Source of the DNA: Streptomyces xanthophaeus
Lineage (GTDB): Bacteria; Actinomycetota; Actinomycetes; Streptomycetales; Streptomycetaceae
Direction of reading: 5' to 3'
DNA: 64,000 nucleotides
NCBI RefSeq assembly: GCF_030440515.1
Contig: NZ_CP076543.1
Coordinates: 3,811,501-3,875,500 of the forward strand
In this document: positions 16,014-25,939 of the stretch, one piece after another
Numbering within the stretch: position 1 is the stretch's first letter
Layout: each line of letters starts with the position of its first letter
The notes under the pieces: generated by a model
The model's input: only the letters and a program-made list of their open reading frames with translations
The model's database searches: none
What the model was told of the DNA's origin: nothing
Made by a program: the position numbers and the translations under genes

Positions 16014-17225
16014 TCAGCCCGCGCGCAGGGCCATCGTCATCGCCTCGACCGCGAGGAGCGGGGCGACATTGCGGTCGAAGGAGTCCCGGCAGGCGATGAT
16101 CGCCTCGATCCGGCGCAGGGTCCGCTCGGGGCCCGAGGCGCGGGCGATCCGCTCCAGGTCGGGCCGTATGTCCTCGTTGGCGATGGCCACGGACGAGCCG
16201 AGCTGCAGGGCCAGGACGTCCCGGTAGAAGCTGGTGAGGTCGGTCAGCGCCAGTTCGAGGGTGTCGCGCTGGGTGCGGGTGCGACGGCGCTTCTGCCGGT
16301 CCTCCAGCTCCTTCATCACGCCCGCCGTGCCGCGCGGCATCCGGCTGCCGGCGCCCGTTCCGGCGCCGAGCGCGGTCCTCAGCTCCTCGGTCTCCTTGGT
16401 GTCGACCTCCTCCGCGACCTGCTTGGCGTCCTCGGCGGCGGCGTCCACCAGCTCCTGGGCGGCCTTGAGGCAGGCACCGACGTCGTCCACCCGGAGCGGG
16501 AGCTTCAGCACCGCAGCCCTGCGCTCGCGGGCCCCCTCGTCGGTGGCCAGCCGACGGGCGCGGTCGACGTGCCCCTGGGTGACCCGGGCGGCGGCCAGGG
16601 CCGCCGACGGCTCGATACCGTCCCGCCGCACCAGCATGTCGGCGACGGCCGCGACCGAGGGGGTGCTGAGGTTGAGGTGGCGGCAGCGGGAGCGGATGGT
16701 GGGCAGCACGTCCTCCACGGAGGGCGAGCACAGCAGCCAGACCGTGCGGGGCGCGGGCTCCTCCACGGCCTTGAGGACCGCGTTGGCGGACTTCTCGTTC
16801 AGCCGCTCGGCGTCCTCGACCAGGATGACCTGCCAGCGGCCCGTGGCCGGGGACGTGTAGGACTTGCGGACGGTGTCCCGCATGTCGTCGACGAGGATCT
16901 GGCTGCCGACCGCGACGACGGTGGAGACGTCCGCGTGCGTGCCGACCATCGTGGTGTGGCAGCCGTCGCAGAACCCGCAGCCGGGCTCACCGCCGAGGGC
17001 GCGGTCGGGGCTGGTGCACTGCAGGGCGGCGGCGAAGGCCCGGGCGGCGGTGGTCCGCCCGGATCCGGGCGGACCGGTGAACAGCCAGGCGTGGGTCATC
17101 TTGGACCCCTCGGGCGGCGCGGTCCCGTCCGTGATGGCCGTGACCAGTGCGTCGGCATCACGGGCGGCGGCGGCCAGCTGCGTCTGGACCCGCTCCTGTC
17201 CCACCAGGTCGTCCCATACGGGCAT
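16014..17225 (-). CDS. holB: DNA polymerase III clamp-loader delta-prime subunit
   Basis: 403 aa, reading MPVWDDLVGQERVQTQLAAA. It is an AAA+ clamp-loader fold with a P-loop-like GPPGSGRTTAARAF in which the usual Walker Lys is Arg, as expected for a non-hydrolysing delta-prime subunit. A zinc-finger module with Cys spaced as CTSPDRALGGEPGCGFCDGC is present, followed by LVEDAERLNEKSANAVLK and EEPAPRTVWLLCS (SRC region: IRSRCRHLNL). It helps load the sliding clamp at replication forks. ATG 17225 is preferred over GTG 17237 because GGTGG sits suitably upstream. It lies downstream of the dTMP kinase fusion gene, the conserved tmk-holB pair. Confidence 0.93.
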   Translation of the reverse strand: MPVWDDLVGQERVQTQLAAAARDADALVTAITDGTAPPEGSKMTHAWLFTGPPGSGRTTAARAFAAALQCTSPDRALGGEPGCGFCDGCHTTMVGTHADVSTVVAVGSQILVDDMRDTVRKSYTSPATGRWQVILVEDAERLNEKSANAVLKAVEEPAPRTVWLLCSPSVEDVLPTIRSRCRHLNLSTPSVAAVADMLVRRDGIEPSAALAAARVTQGHVDRARRLATDEGARERRAAVLKLPLRVDDVGACLKAAQELVDAAAEDAKQVAEEVDTKETEELRTALGAGTGAGSRMPRGTAGVMKELEDRQKRRRTRTQRDTLELALTDLTSFYRDVLALQLGSSVAIANEDIRPDLERIARASGPERTLRRIEAIIACRDSFDRNVAPLLAVEAMTMALRAG

Positions 17226-17308
17226 CCCGCCCACCACCTTTCACTCTCCGTGCACCCATTGTGGCGGGCGCCACCGACAATCCCGTCCCGGTCCCGTCGC
17301 CGCCGAGG

Positions 17309-20300
17309 TCAGCGGCGGCGCGGTCGCCGCTGACCCTCGTCGCCGTCCTCGCCGTCCTCGTCGTCCCGGTGGCGGCGGCCCAGCAGTTCGTCCGCCAGCG
17401 TCGGCAGGTCGTCCAGCGGGGTCTCCTCCGCCCAGTCGGGGCGCGGCCGGCGCGGCCGGCCCTCGCCGTCGACGACGGGGAGCTCCCGCGTCCGGTCGTT
17501 GCCGGAGTCCCGGAAGATGCCCGACGGCACCCGGTCGGCCGGGTTCTCCTCGGGACGCTGGGCCGTCGGCCGCGTGGCGGACCGGGCCCGTCCGCCACCG
17601 CTGTCCTGCGCGGGCTGCGGCGCCTGCGGGGCGGCCGGACGTACGGGCGGCAGCACCGCCGTCTCGTCGGCCGGGCGAACGGGCGGCAGCACCGCCGTCT
17701 CGTCGGTCGCGCGGACCGGCGGCAGCACCGACGTCTCCGCGGCGGAGGCCGGGTCGACCTTCGGCACCGGGACCGTCTGGGTGACGTCGTCCGGCTGGAC
17801 GACCCGCTTGACCGGCTTGGCCTCCGGAGCCACCGGGACCACCGGGGTCTCCACCGTCACCGCGTCGTCCGGGTGCGGCTGCGGCTTCGGATCCGGCTTC
17901 GGCTCCGACTCCGGCTTCTTGGTCATAGCGACCTTGGGCGCAGGGGCAGGGGCAGGGGCAGGCGCAGGCGCAGGCGCAGGAGCAGGCGCGGGAGCCGGCG
18001 GCGCGACCGCAGCAGCCTCCGCGGCCGCCACAGCCGCCGCAGCCGCAGCCTTCGCCGCCGCCTCGGCCGCCACCAGCCGGCGTGCCTCCTCGGCCTTCAG
18101 CAGGGCCTCCTCGGCCCGCCGCTGCTTCTCCAGCCGCCGTTCCTCGGCCTCGGCCCGCAGCCGGGCCTCCTCCTCGGCCTGCCGGCGCAGCCGCTCGGCC
18201 TCCGCCGCACGTGCCTTCTCCTCGGCCTCCAGACGCAGCCGCTCGGCCTCGGCCCGGGCCCGGGCCTCCTCCTCGGCGCGCAGCCGCTCCTCCTCCGCCC
18301 TGCGGGCGGCCTCCGCCTCGGCCCTGATCCGCGCTTCCTCGGCCTCACGGGCCAGCCGGGCCTCCTCCTCGGCCCGCAGGCGCGCTTCCTCCGCCTTGCG
18401 GGCCGCCTCTTCCTCGGCCCTGCGCCGGGCCTCCTCCTCGGCGAGGCGCCGTGCCTCGGCCTGGGCGGCCACCTCGGCCTCCGAGAGCGGAAGCATCCGG
18501 TCCAGGCGGTGCCGTACGACGGTGGTCACCGACCCCGGGTCCTGGCCCGCGTCGACCACGAGGTAGCGGCCCGGGTCGGACGCGGCAAGGGTCAGGAACC
18601 CGGACCGCACCCGCTGGTGGAACTCCGCCGGCTCCGATTCCAGCCGGTCCGGTGCCTCCGTGAACCGCTCGCGCGCCGCCTCCGGCGATACGTCGAGCAG
18701 CACGGTCAGGTTCGGGACGAGCCCGTCGGTGGCCCAGCGCGAGATCCGGGCGATCTCCGTCGGGGAGAGGTCACGGCCGGCGCCCTGGTAGGCCACCGAG
18801 GAGTCGATGTAGCGGTCCGAGATGACGACCGCGCCGCGCTCCAGGGCCGGGCGCACCACCGTGTCCACGTGTTCCGCCCGGTCGGCGGCGTACAGCAGTG
18901 CCTCGGCGCGGTTCGAGAGACCGGCCGAGGAGATGTCCAGCAGGATCGAGCGGAGCCGCTTGCCGACGGGGGTCGCCCCGGGCTCCCGGGTCACCACGAC
19001 CTCGTGGCCCTTGCCCCGTATCCAGTCGGCCAGCGCCTGGACCTGGGTGGACTTGCCGGCTCCGTCGCCGCCCTCCAGGGCGATGAAGAACCCGGTGGCC
19101 GACGCCGCCTGCACGGGCTCCCCGCCGCGCAGCGCCTCGCGCAGGTCCCGCCGCAGGGGTACGCCCCGGCGGTCGTCGGCTTTGGCGAGCACGAGGACGG
19201 CGACCGGCAGCAGCAGGGCGCCGACCAGCATCAGGGTGAAGGCGGCGCCGCCGTGCGCGAAGACGACCTCGGCACCGGTGAGCCGGTGCGGGCCGATGGC
19301 CGCGGCCAGGAGGGGCGCGGCGACGGCACCCAGCGCCACGGCCACCCGTACGACCGCCTGGAGGTGCTCGGTGATCCGGGCCCGCCGGAACTCCTCGGTC
19401 TCCTGGTCCAGCAGGGTGTGGCCGGTGTTGGCCGCGACGCCCGCGGCGGTGCCGGCGAGCAGCGAGAGGAACAGCACGGTCGCCATGTCCGGGACGAGAC
19501 CGGTCAGGAGCAGCGCGAGCCCGGTGACCGCTATGGCGAGGGCCATCAGCCGGCGGCGGGACAGCGCGGGCAGCACCTTGCCGGCCTGGGTGGCGCGGAT
19601 GCCCGCGGCGGTGCCGCCGACCAGCGCGAGGACGAACAGTGCGAAGGCGGCCGGGCCGCCGCCCAGGTCGAAGGCGTGCAGTACGGAGACGGACACGGCG
19701 CAGGACACCGCTCCGGCGACCGCGGCGCAGCTCAGGACGAGAAGGGGGATGGCGCCCGTACGGCCCTTGTCGGGCCGGTCGCCCGCCTTGGGCGTACGCA
19801 GGCCCTCCAGGGGCGAACGCGGACGCGGGGTCGCCCCGCCGGGCAGCACCAGCGGCAGCAGCAGCGAGACCGAGGCGGCGAAGAGGCCGGAGGCCACGTA
19901 GGAGCCGAGGGCGGCCTGGTTCGCGGCGAACCAGTCGATGCCGAGGCCGAGTGCCTTGCCGACCAGGGTCGCGGCGAGCAGCGCGGCCGCGGCGATCGGA
20001 AGCGCCGCGAAGGACGTGCGCAGGGTCAGCCGGCGCAGCGCGTCCAGGTGGTCCGGGAGCGGCCGTACGGTCGCCCCCTCCGGCGGCGGCGCGGGCAGCA
20101 GGGCGGGAGCCGCGCTCTCCTTGGCCAGGGTCCACAGGCGCTCGGCGGCGCCGGAGACGAAGACGGTGGCCAGCAGCGCGGTCAGTGCGTGGGCCGCGAT
20201 CCAGTCGAGCCACAGCGGGGCGACGACGAAGAGCCCGAGGCGGACCCCGTCGGCCCCGATCATGGTCCAGCGGCGGTCCAGCTTGCCGCCGGCGCCCAGC

Positions 20301-20632
20301 AGCCCGGCCAGCGGACCGAGGAGGACCGCGCCGAAGACCAGGGTGGCGAGGATCCGGACCCCGAAGACCGCGGCGACGGCGAGGGCCGCGCCGCGGAACC
20401 CGCCGCCGAAAGCCCCTTCGGAGGCCGCGGCCTGGAGGGCCAGCAGCACCAGGACCAGCAGGGCCAGGGCATCGCCGATGCCGCTCACCAACTGGGCGCT
20501 CCACAGCCGGCGCAGCCTGGGAGTGCGCAGCAGTGCGCGCACCGCACGCTCGCGGGAATCCGCGGCTAGGGCTTCGTCGTAGGTGGGGTTCGCCGGGGCG
20601 GTCACGACCGCCGGCTGCTCGGCTCGCGTCAT
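17309..20632 (-). CDS. tmk: dTMP kinase fused to an MFS-like membrane domain and a long coiled coil
   Basis: 1107 aa, about five times a normal thymidylate kinase. Residues 35-485 form an MFS-like membrane region of about 10-12 segments. Residues 514-715 are the kinase: P-loop ALEGGDGAGKST (519-529), VTREPGATPVGKRLR, and ISDRYIDSSVAYQGAGRDLS (DRY lid). Residues 718-880 are an Ala/Glu/Arg heptad coiled coil. Then come an Ala-Pro repeat (about 905-930) and three copies of ETxVLPPVR in a disordered tail. The kinase converts dTMP to dTDP. The fusion would place it at the membrane. It is codirectional with topA upstream and holB downstream. Confidence 0.95.
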   Translation of the reverse strand: MTRAEQPAVVTAPANPTYDEALAADSRERAVRALLRTPRLRRLWSAQLVSGIGDALALLVLVLLALQAAASEGAFGGGFRGAALAVAAVFGVRILATLVFGAVLLGPLAGLLGAGGKLDRRWTMIGADGVRLGLFVVAPLWLDWIAAHALTALLATVFVSGAAERLWTLAKESAAPALLPAPPPEGATVRPLPDHLDALRRLTLRTSFAALPIAAAALLAATLVGKALGLGIDWFAANQAALGSYVASGLFAASVSLLLPLVLPGGATPRPRSPLEGLRTPKAGDRPDKGRTGAIPLLVLSCAAVAGAVSCAVSVSVLHAFDLGGGPAAFALFVLALVGGTAAGIRATQAGKVLPALSRRRLMALAIAVTGLALLLTGLVPDMATVLFLSLLAGTAAGVAANTGHTLLDQETEEFRRARITEHLQAVVRVAVALGAVAAPLLAAAIGPHRLTGAEVVFAHGGAAFTLMLVGALLLPVAVLVLAKADDRRGVPLRRDLREALRGGEPVQAASATGFFIALEGGDGAGKSTQVQALADWIRGKGHEVVVTREPGATPVGKRLRSILLDISSAGLSNRAEALLYAADRAEHVDTVVRPALERGAVVISDRYIDSSVAYQGAGRDLSPTEIARISRWATDGLVPNLTVLLDVSPEAARERFTEAPDRLESEPAEFHQRVRSGFLTLAASDPGRYLVVDAGQDPGSVTTVVRHRLDRMLPLSEAEVAAQAEARRLAEEEARRRAEEEAARKAEEARLRAEEEARLAREAEEARIRAEAEAARRAEEERLRAEEEARARAEAERLRLEAEEKARAAEAERLRRQAEEEARLRAEAEERRLEKQRRAEEALLKAEEARRLVAAEAAAKAAAAAAVAAAEAAAVAPPAPAPAPAPAPAPAPAPAPAPKVAMTKKPESEPKPDPKPQPHPDDAVTVETPVVPVAPEAKPVKRVVQPDDVTQTVPVPKVDPASAAETSVLPPVRATDETAVLPPVRPADETAVLPPVRPAAPQAPQPAQDSGGGRARSATRPTAQRPEENPADRVPSGIFRDSGNDRTRELPVVDGEGRPRRPRPDWAEETPLDDLPTLADELLGRRHRDDEDGEDGDEGQRRPRRR

Positions 20633-20789
20633 CCGCCCAGCCTATCCGCTGCGCTATGCGGGTGCGGAAGCCTGTGGACAAGGCCGGATGTGACCCCGGA
20701 CCCACCTTTCGGCGGCGCACCGTTGCGGGGGCTCCGCCCCCGGCCCCCGCGCCTCAATCGCCGGCGGGGCTCAATGCGGGACCCAACAG

Positions 20790-20823
20790 GGCCGGGCCGG
20801 GGTACGAAGCACCCGGCCCGGCC
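20790..20823 (-). terminator. Strong GC hairpin after topA
   Basis: GGCCGGGCCGGG (20790-20801) pairs perfectly with CCCGGCCCGGCC (20812-20823) around a 10-nt loop. It starts 10 nt beyond the topA stop. There is no long U-tract, as is common for Streptomyces terminators. Confidence 0.75.
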
Positions 20824-20832
20824 ACATGGGTA

Positions 20833-23646
20833 CTACTCGTCCGCCGGTGCCGCGGCCGCCTTCTTGGCCACCGTCTTCTTCGCGGTGGTCTTCTTGGCGG
20901 TCGTCTTCTTGGCCGCCGTCGTCTTCTTCGCGGCAGCGGCCTTCGTCGCCGTCGCCTTCTTCGCCGGGGCCTTCTTGGCAGGGGCCTTCTTCGCCACCTT
21001 CTTGGCCGGGCCCTTCGCCCGCTTCTCCGCGAGCAGCTCGTAGCCGCGCTCCGGCGTGATCGTCTCGACGTCGTCGTCCCGCCGCAGCGTCGCGTTCGTC
21101 TCGCCGTCCGTCACGTACGGCCCGAAGCGGCCGTCCTTGACCACGACCGGCTTCTCGCTGACCGGGTCGGTACCCAGCTCCTTCAGCGGCGGCTTGGCCG
21201 CGGCCCGGCCCCGCTGCTTCGGCTGCGCGTAGATCGCCAGCGCCTCGTCCAGCGTGATCGAGAAGAGCTGGTCCTCGGTCTCCAGCGACCGCGAGTCCGT
21301 GCCCTTCTTCAGGTACGGGCCGTAGCGGCCGTTCTGGGCCGTGATCTCCACGCCCTCCGCGTCCGCGCCGACCACGCGCGGCAGCGACATCAGCTTGAGC
21401 GCCTCGTCCAGGGTCACCGTGTCGAGGGACATCGACTTGAAGAGCGAGGCCGTCCGCGGCTTGACCGCGTTCTTGCCCGTCTTCGGGGTGCCCTCGGGGA
21501 GGATCTCCGTCACGTACGGCCCATAGCGGCCGTCCTTGGCGACGATCTCGTTCCCGCTGACCGGGTCCTTGCCGAGCTCGAACTCGCCGCTCGGCTTGGC
21601 AAACAGCTCCTCCGCGTACTCGACCGTCAGCTCGTCCGGAGCCATGTCGTCCGGGACGTCGGCCCGCTGGTGGCCCTCCGCGTCCTTCTCGCCGCGCTCC
21701 ACGTACGGCCCGTAGCGGCCGACGCGCAGCACGATGCCCTCGCCGACCGGGAAGGAGGAGATCTCCCGGGCGTCGATCGCGCCGAGGTCCGTGACCAGCT
21801 CCTTCAGACCGCCGAGGTGGTCCCCGTCGGCCGGCACGACCTCGGTCGCGTCCTCCGAGCCGAAGTAGAAGCGCTTCAGCCACGGCACGGACTGGGCCTC
21901 GCCCCGCGCGATGCGGTCGAGGTCGTCCTCCATCTTCGCGGTGAAGTCGTAGTCGACGAGCCGCCCGAAGTGCGTCTCCAGCAGGTTCACCACGGCGAAC
22001 GACAGGAAGGACGGCACGAGCGCCGTGCCCTTCTTGAAGACGTATCCGCGGTCGAGGATCGTGCCGATGATCGACGCGTACGTCGAGGGGCGGCCGATCT
22101 CGCGCTCTTCGAGCTCCTTGACCAGCGAGGCCTCGGTGTAGCGGGCCGGCGGCTTGGTCGAGTGCCCGTCCGCCGTGATCTCCTCGGCGGCGAGCGCGTC
22201 GCCCTCCGCGACCTGCGGCAGGCGCTTCTCGCGGTCGTCGAGCTCCGCGTTCGGGTCGTCCGCGCCCTCGACGTAGGCCTTCATGAAGCCGTGGAAGGTG
22301 ATCGTCTTGCCGGAGGCGGTGAACTCGGCGTCGCGTCCGTCCGAGGCACGGCCGCCGATCTTCACGGTGACGCTGTTGCCGACCGCGTCCTTCATCTGGG
22401 AGGCGACGGTCCGCTTCCAGATCAGCTCGTACAGGCGGAACTGGTCGCCGGTCAGACCCGTCTCGGCCGGGGTGCGGAAACGATCACCCGAAGGACGGAT
22501 CGCCTCGTGCGCCTCCTGGGCGTTCTTGACCTTGCCGGCGTAGACGCGCGGCTTCTCCGGCAGGTAGTCGGCCCCGTACAGCTGGGTGACCTGCGCCCGC
22601 GCCGCCGACACCGCGGTGTCGGACAGCGTGGTGGAGTCGGTACGCATGTAGGTGATGAAGCCGTTCTCGTACAGCTTCTGCGCCACCTGCATCGTCGCCT
22701 TCGCACCGAAGCCCAGCTTGCGCGAGGCCTCCTGCTGCAGCGTCGTCGTACGGAACGGGGCGTACGGGGAGCGGCGGTACGGCTTGGACTCGACCGACCG
22801 GACGGCGAACGAGGCATCCGCCAGAGCAGCGGCGAGCGCCCGGGCGCCCGTCTCGTCGAGGTGCAGCACCTCGCTCTTGAGCTGCCCGTTCGAGCCGAAG
22901 TCACGGCCCTGGGCGATGCGCTTGCCGTCGACCGTGTTCAGCCGGGCGACCAGCGTGGAGGGGTCGGAGGCGTCACCGGCGCGGCCGGTGGCGAAGGTGC
23001 CGGTCAGGTCCCAGTACTCGGCGGAGCGGAAGGCGATGCGCTCGCGCTCCCGCTCGACGACCATGCGCGTGGCGACCGACTGGACGCGGCCCGCCGACAG
23101 CTTCGGCATGACCTTCTTCCACAGGACCGGCGAGACCTCGTAGCCGTAGAGGCGGTCGAGGATGCGGCGGGTCTCCTGGGCGTCGACCATGCGCTGGTTG
23201 AGCTCGCGCGGGTTGGCGACGGCGTCGCGGATCGCGTCCTTGGTGATCTCGTGGAAGACCATCCGGTGGACGGGGACCTTGGGCTTGAGGACTTCCTGCA
23301 GGTGCCACGCGATGGCTTCGCCCTCGCGGTCCTCATCGGTGGCGAGGAAGAGTTCGTCGGACTCGGCCAGCAGCTCCTTGAGCTTCCTGACCTGGGACTT
23401 CTTGTCCGCGTTGACGACGTAGATCGGCGCGAAGTCGTGCTCGACGTCCACGCCGAGGCGGCGGACCTCACCGGTGTACTTGTCGGGAACCTCGGCCGCG
23501 CCGTTCGGGAGGTCGCGGATGTGCCCGACGCTCGCCTCGACGACGTATCCGGGGCCGAGGTAGCCCTTGATCGTCTTCGCCTTGGCTGGGGACTCGACGA
23601 TGACGAGTCGGCGGCCGCCCTTTGCGGTCTCGCTAGTCGGGGACAA
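20833..23646 (-). CDS. topA: DNA topoisomerase I with basic C-terminal tail
   Basis: 937 aa type IA topoisomerase. The Toprim domain opens with RRLVIVESPAKAKTIKGYLG and contains ATDEDREGEAIAWHL; the catalytic tyrosine is in GFITYMRTDST (about residue 333). The C-terminal part has repeated RYGPYV-type Topo-C modules instead of zinc fingers, then a Lys/Ala tail of about 55 residues (KKTTAKK repeats) as in other actinobacteria. It relaxes negative supercoils. TTG 23646 is chosen (reading LSPTSETAKGGRR) because GGAGAG lies about 9 nt upstream and upstream residues are unconserved. The low-complexity tail is encoded by short tandem repeats at about 20840-21000. Confidence 0.96.
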   Translation of the reverse strand: MSPTSETAKGGRRLVIVESPAKAKTIKGYLGPGYVVEASVGHIRDLPNGAAEVPDKYTGEVRRLGVDVEHDFAPIYVVNADKKSQVRKLKELLAESDELFLATDEDREGEAIAWHLQEVLKPKVPVHRMVFHEITKDAIRDAVANPRELNQRMVDAQETRRILDRLYGYEVSPVLWKKVMPKLSAGRVQSVATRMVVERERERIAFRSAEYWDLTGTFATGRAGDASDPSTLVARLNTVDGKRIAQGRDFGSNGQLKSEVLHLDETGARALAAALADASFAVRSVESKPYRRSPYAPFRTTTLQQEASRKLGFGAKATMQVAQKLYENGFITYMRTDSTTLSDTAVSAARAQVTQLYGADYLPEKPRVYAGKVKNAQEAHEAIRPSGDRFRTPAETGLTGDQFRLYELIWKRTVASQMKDAVGNSVTVKIGGRASDGRDAEFTASGKTITFHGFMKAYVEGADDPNAELDDREKRLPQVAEGDALAAEEITADGHSTKPPARYTEASLVKELEEREIGRPSTYASIIGTILDRGYVFKKGTALVPSFLSFAVVNLLETHFGRLVDYDFTAKMEDDLDRIARGEAQSVPWLKRFYFGSEDATEVVPADGDHLGGLKELVTDLGAIDAREISSFPVGEGIVLRVGRYGPYVERGEKDAEGHQRADVPDDMAPDELTVEYAEELFAKPSGEFELGKDPVSGNEIVAKDGRYGPYVTEILPEGTPKTGKNAVKPRTASLFKSMSLDTVTLDEALKLMSLPRVVGADAEGVEITAQNGRYGPYLKKGTDSRSLETEDQLFSITLDEALAIYAQPKQRGRAAAKPPLKELGTDPVSEKPVVVKDGRFGPYVTDGETNATLRRDDDVETITPERGYELLAEKRAKGPAKKVAKKAPAKKAPAKKATATKAAAAKKTTAAKKTTAKKTTAKKTVAKKAAAAPADE

Positions 23647-24280
23647 CTTGGCTCTTCTCTCCGGTCGGCACTCGGTCGCAGTACGGCGACGCTGCGGAGT
23701 GTGACGGTACAACCCGCCCCCGTGTCAAACGGCAGAAGCCCGCAACGGCCACTCGAACGGTAACCCGACAAGTGCCGTTTCTGCCGCCCGGATGCCGCGC
23801 CGGGGCGTTCCCGATCACCGGGCAGGGTGGCCGGGGGGCCGTCTGGCCGCGCCTTCGCACCCGGTCCCGGGCCTGCTCCGACCTCGGCTTTCCGGGCCGG
23901 ATCCGCGGCCGCGTCCCGGTCCGCCCGGGTCCTTCGAACTCGGTGCCGGAGCCGCGCGAGGCGACAGCCCCAGGGTCGTCGCCGCCCGCCGAGGAGCCCC
24001 GCCGACGAGCCGGACCGACGAGCCCGGCCGGCGCCACGGCCGCGACGGGGCGCGTGCCCCTCGCCACCGGCACACGGTGGCCGAGCACGCGCCCTCGTCA
24101 GGCCTGCAGAGCGGCCCCGAACAGCGGGAACACGGCCGCCGCGAAGATCGCCGGACCGCTTTCCGCGCCGCTTCCCCTTACCCCCGGGCCGCTCACGGGA
24201 TCCCCCCGGATCCCCCTGCGCAGGAGACTGACAGCCTTGTGGATACGGCGGGCGAACCCCGGGTTACATCCCGGGGCCGA
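23647..24280. other. Long intergenic region upstream of topA
   Basis: 634 nt with no supportable gene; all long frames lack codon-position or family signals. A TTGACA hexamer on the minus strand (about 23729-23734) is a likely -35 for topA, although I do not see a well-spaced -10. The size would suit supercoiling-sensitive control of topA, but that is inference. Confidence 0.45.
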
Positions 24281-25795
24281 CTACTTCGCGGGGCCCGCCA
24301 CGGGGTCCAGGAAACCCTGCTCGACCAGCAGCCGGATGGCCTCCGGAGTGCGGTCCCGCAGCACGATCGGGTCCTCCTGGACCAGCTGCGCGATCGCGTC
24401 CAGGATCCGGCCCGCGCTCAGTGAGCCGTCACACACTCCGGCGAAGCCGGCGCCGACCGTGTCGACCTTGGTGGCGCGCCGCATTCCGCGGTTCTGCCGG
24501 AGCACGACATGTTCCGGATCCTCCGCGCCGGGCGCGCCGACCTGCTCCTGGACCACTTCCTCGGCCAGCGCGAAATAGGCCTCCAGCAGGGCCGCGTCGT
24601 CGTGCTGCCGCAGGTAGTCCTGGCGCGCGAAGTGGGCCAGGACGGCCTCGCCGAGCGGCTGCTCCACCGTGTGGGGCCACTCCTCGACCACGATCGAGGG
24701 CTCGGCCGCGTCCGTGCGGCGCAAGGTGATCCACCCGAAGCCGACGGACTTGGTCCGGCGGGCCTCGAACTCGTCCAGCCAGTCCTCGTACCGCCGCGTG
24801 TACTCGGCCGGGTCGGTCCGGTGGTCGCCCGCGTCGCGCAGCCACAGCTCCGCGTACTGCGTCACGTCCTGCTCGTCACGCTGCACGATCCAGGCGTCGC
24901 AGCCGCGCGGCACCCACGAGCGCAGCCGGTCGCGCCAGTCCTCGCCCTCCACGTGCTGCCAGTTGCCGAGGAACTGCGCGTACCCGCCCGGGTTGAGCCG
25001 CGCGCCGGCCTCCTGGACCAGGGTCCGGCACAGGTCGTCGCCGCCCATACCGCCGTCCCGGTACGTCAGCCGGGCGCCGGGCGAGATCACGAACGGCGGG
25101 TTCGACACGATGAGGTCGTACGTGGCCTCGCCGACCGGCTCGAACAGCGACCCGGTGAGCAGCTCGGCCTCGGGGGCCCCGGACAGGGCCAGCGTCAGGC
25201 GGGTGAATTCCAGGGCCCTGGGGTTGACGTCGGTGGCGGTGACCCGGGTGGCGTGGCGGGACGCGTGCAGCGCCTGGATTCCGGATCCGGTGCCGACGTC
25301 GAGGGCGGAGCCGACGGGGGTGCGGACGGTGATCCCGGCCAGGGTGGTGGAGGCGCCGCCGACGCCGAGGACCACCCCCTCCTCGCGGCTGCCGATCCCG
25401 CCGGCCCCGCCGACGGAGCAGCCGAGGTCGGAGACGATGAACCAGTCCTCGCCGTCCGGGCCGCCGTACGGGCGTACGTCGACGGTGGCGTGCACCTCGT
25501 CGCCCTCCAGCCGCAGCCAGCCGTCGGCCAGCGCCGCCTCGACGGGCAGCGCCTCCGTGGCGTGCACGTACGGCTCCGGCTGCTGGAGCAGGAACAGCCG
25601 GACCAGGCTCGCGAGCGCCCCGTCGCCCGGGCCGCGCGTGGCGCGCAGGGCGGGGACGGTCTCGCTGCGGGCCAGCGCGGCGTAGGCGGGGGCGCCGAGC
25701 AGGTCGAGCAGCCCGTCGGCGGTGAATCCGGCGGCGAGCAGGGCGGCGCGGAGCTCGGGGGCGCTATCGGGCTTGGGGAGGCTGGTGGTACTCAC
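24281..25795 (-). CDS. Class I SAM-dependent methyltransferase (DUF7059/RsmC-like, NPPF motif)
   Basis: 504 aa. The middle holds a Rossmann methyltransferase: SALDVGTGSGIQALHASRHA (motif I), VTATDVNPRALEFTRLTLAL, and the catalytic YDLIVSNPPFVISPG. NPP[FY] methyltransferases methylate amino groups of nucleobases or glutamine, so an rRNA or protein N-methyltransferase is most likely. The N-terminal 130 residues are a separate helical domain, and a C-terminal extension of about 170 residues contains PHTVEQPLGEAVLAHFARQD. GTG 25795 starts just ahead of the conserved region; no strong ribosome site is visible. The exact substrate is unknown. Confidence 0.85.
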   Translation of the reverse strand: MSTTSLPKPDSAPELRAALLAAGFTADGLLDLLGAPAYAALARSETVPALRATRGPGDGALASLVRLFLLQQPEPYVHATEALPVEAALADGWLRLEGDEVHATVDVRPYGGPDGEDWFIVSDLGCSVGGAGGIGSREEGVVLGVGGASTTLAGITVRTPVGSALDVGTGSGIQALHASRHATRVTATDVNPRALEFTRLTLALSGAPEAELLTGSLFEPVGEATYDLIVSNPPFVISPGARLTYRDGGMGGDDLCRTLVQEAGARLNPGGYAQFLGNWQHVEGEDWRDRLRSWVPRGCDAWIVQRDEQDVTQYAELWLRDAGDHRTDPAEYTRRYEDWLDEFEARRTKSVGFGWITLRRTDAAEPSIVVEEWPHTVEQPLGEAVLAHFARQDYLRQHDDAALLEAYFALAEEVVQEQVGAPGAEDPEHVVLRQNRGMRRATKVDTVGAGFAGVCDGSLSAGRILDAIAQLVQEDPIVLRDRTPEAIRLLVEQGFLDPVAGPAK

Positions 25796-25939
25796 GCGTC
25801 CATTGTGTCCGCTGGGGCCCGTCCTGCCGATCACACCGGGCCCGAAGGCCCGAAAGGGCGGCCGCGGCCCCTTCCGGGACCCCGGCCGCCCTGAGCGGCG
25901 TACCGCGCCGAGCACCGCCCGCGCGGGCCGGCCGTGCTC

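Noticed and set aside
17147..20569. Very long open frame (over 1100 codons) antisense to the dTMP kinase fusion
   Set aside because: It mirrors codon bias of the real gene; its translation is low-complexity Arg/Gly/Leu without domains, whereas the minus-strand frame has unambiguous kinase motifs.
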